Shown here: piece by piece, positions 60,501-62,000 of the stretch
Layout of the letters: each line of letters starts with the position of its first letter
Position numbering within the stretch: the stretch's first letter is position 1
Source of the DNA: Branchiostoma floridae
Taxonomy: Eukaryota; Chordata; Leptocardii; Amphioxiformes; Branchiostomatidae
DNA length: 62,000 bases
Assembly: GCF_000003815.2 (NCBI RefSeq)
Contig: NC_049980.1
Span: 11,830,650 to 11,892,649, forward strand
Direction of reading: 5' to 3'
Program-made: the position numbers and the translations under genes
Notes under the pieces: model-generated
What the model was told of the DNA's origin: nothing
The model's database searches: none
The model's input: only the letters and a program-made list of their open reading frames with translations

Positions 60501-62000
60501 GCCCCCAGGGTCAGTAAAAGGAGCCGTAAGTCCTGGTAACTGTCTAGACGAAGTGAAAACTAAATTTTTCTCGTCTCCCTGCCCTTAACGATAGTGAAGT
60601 AGTAAGTTGTGGTCTTGTCGACAATCTTAAGCAATAACAGATGAAGGTGACCCTGAGTTTAGTAACTCATGCCCTCCCCATCAACACACATCTTCGTAGG
60701 CCTCATGCGGAGTATAAATTCAATCCAGGAGCTTGGGGCAAAACAACCTGGCTGTAGGATCAAATAGGTCCAGAGGTACATGTCGTCATGTAATCTTACT
60801 GAAGTCCCCTTCCTGTCTTTGAAGAGAAAGGACGTGTACATCAGTGGCAGATTCGGGCTTCTCCAGTCGATCAAAGACTGTTGTGACGCCAACTAAACGT
60901 CACGAGGCTTGAAAGGATTCTGCAGTACCGGAACTCCACGTAACCTGGTATAGAGGCGGAATGGAAAATAGAATGGCAATTTAGAACAATTTTTGTCCAA
61001 CAAATTGTAGTAATAGACTGTGTCATACTCAAGGCAATTCTGAACTGATAATACAACATCAAGTATGATTTCACTTCCATTTCATATTTTTTGGAACTAA
61101 CTATGAGTGCATTGCTGACACTTCGTTGCGAGGGACTTCTGTAAAAATGATACAATCCATTTCTTTTGCATCGTGTCTCGGAAAGAAAAAAATATCTATC
61201 CTATAAGACAATTCAAACGTAAATGAGCTAGTATAGTAGGAACTAACACTTGGGTAAGTCAATAAAGTATATATCTCCAGGTAATAAGATTAATGTTACA
61301 AAAAAGTAACAAAGACAAAAAACAATCACTCAAGCAACTAGTAGATAAATTTGAATAGAGTCAGACCTTTCAGAGAGCATCCACTAAATTTGGTACTTTG
61401 GTCAGTGACTGAGCAAACTCTGTTGTTGTACAACAGGTGTTACCCCCCAATTACAAAGAATATTAACAATTTCTATCCAGCTGCTTGAGTTAGTGTATAA
61501 TATTTGGGTACTGCATTTGCGTAAAAAAATTCCGGAAGACTGTTTGAAGATAATACATTGATTGTTCCAGCGGACGAAGCTTCCCCACAGCCCATGTTGG
61601 CATGCAGCGCGGTACGGACGGCTCATTTGTACACGGTGTCCTTTGACTATCCTGAAAGGTTAACAATACATCATCGCTGGGACCGCCTATCCATACCATC
61701 CCCCGCGCGGGGAGAAGCAATAACAGTTCGTCTCTTTATGTCCTTTTTATTTCAATTTTACAATTCTCTCCACCGCACGTCGCAACGAAAGCAGGTCCAG
61801 TTAATTATACTAAAACAATAAAGTTGATTCGCTCGGAGGATACTAGTAATCCCTGCTGCCGGCCTGACAGGTGTATTTGTGCCCTCTCGCATTTGAACGA
61901 GGCTCCCACAACATTGCTCTAAATTACTGTCATTTCGCGGAAAGGGGCACAAGCGGGGAAAAGCCATCAAGTTTGGACGGAAGTCCATGAATATTCGATA
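57553..62000. other. 4.4 kb without a supported gene
   Basis: Only short frames, typically under 100 codons and without domain-like patterning. No inverted-repeat element was recognised. Confidence 0.4.

Overview
The window looks like gene-poor animal nuclear DNA, most likely from an invertebrate deuterostome. A lancelet (Branchiostoma) is my best guess. The grounds are an intronless LRR-Ig receptor gene of the LRRC4/netrin-G-ligand type, long AT-moderate non-coding stretches, many short inverted-repeat DNA transposons (MITEs), and a tRNA-derived SINE of a type I associate with lancelets and other marine invertebrates. The species assignment is inference. There are three assembly gaps of exactly 100 N (8815-8914, 48165-48264, 52509-52608).

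Only one gene is secure: a 608-residue single-exon type I membrane protein on the minus strand (19946-21772). It has a signal peptide, LRRNT, about ten LRRs, LRRCT, one I-set Ig domain, a transmembrane helix and a short tail ending in a class I PDZ ligand (-ETIV). The order of domains and several local motifs match vertebrate LRRC4/NGL synaptic adhesion proteins. Several weaker exon-like blocks lie on the minus strand: two neighbouring CUB-like blocks (43703-44273), a cysteine-bearing possible terminal exon (31864-32165) and a short block ending at a GTGAGT donor (50840-50992). On the plus strand there is a possible 41-residue tail-anchored microprotein (57427-57552). These are candidates, not confirmed genes.

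The rest is mainly repeats. At least eight families of short inverted-repeat elements can be recognised by comparing the window with itself. They include a complete 216-bp element with TA target sites and 38-bp termini (44347-44562, with about seven relics elsewhere), an 864-bp element flanked by TAA (37914-38777, PIF/Harbinger-like), a 175-bp pogo/Tigger-like element (48434-48608), a GCATGCGCA-containing family (1908-2153 and 11284-11501), and an element inserted inside a SINE (15221-15345 within about 15010-15400). A 12-bp minisatellite (51765-52508) has 62 uninterrupted copies with higher-order structure and runs into a gap. A structurally decayed tRNA-Arg(TCG)-like sequence (53659-53732) keeps both internal pol III promoter boxes.

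Layout: 1-19 kb holds repeat relics with no supported gene; 19.6-21.8 kb holds the LRRC4-like gene; 22-31 kb is mostly featureless; 31-38 kb has a candidate exon plus MITE relics; 38-45 kb has the large MITE, the CUB-like blocks and the intact family A element; 45-48 kb is featureless; 48-53 kb has MITEs, a GC-rich low-repeat stretch and the minisatellite; 53-62 kb has the tRNA-like locus, one MITE and otherwise unassigned DNA. No operon-like or pathway clustering is visible.
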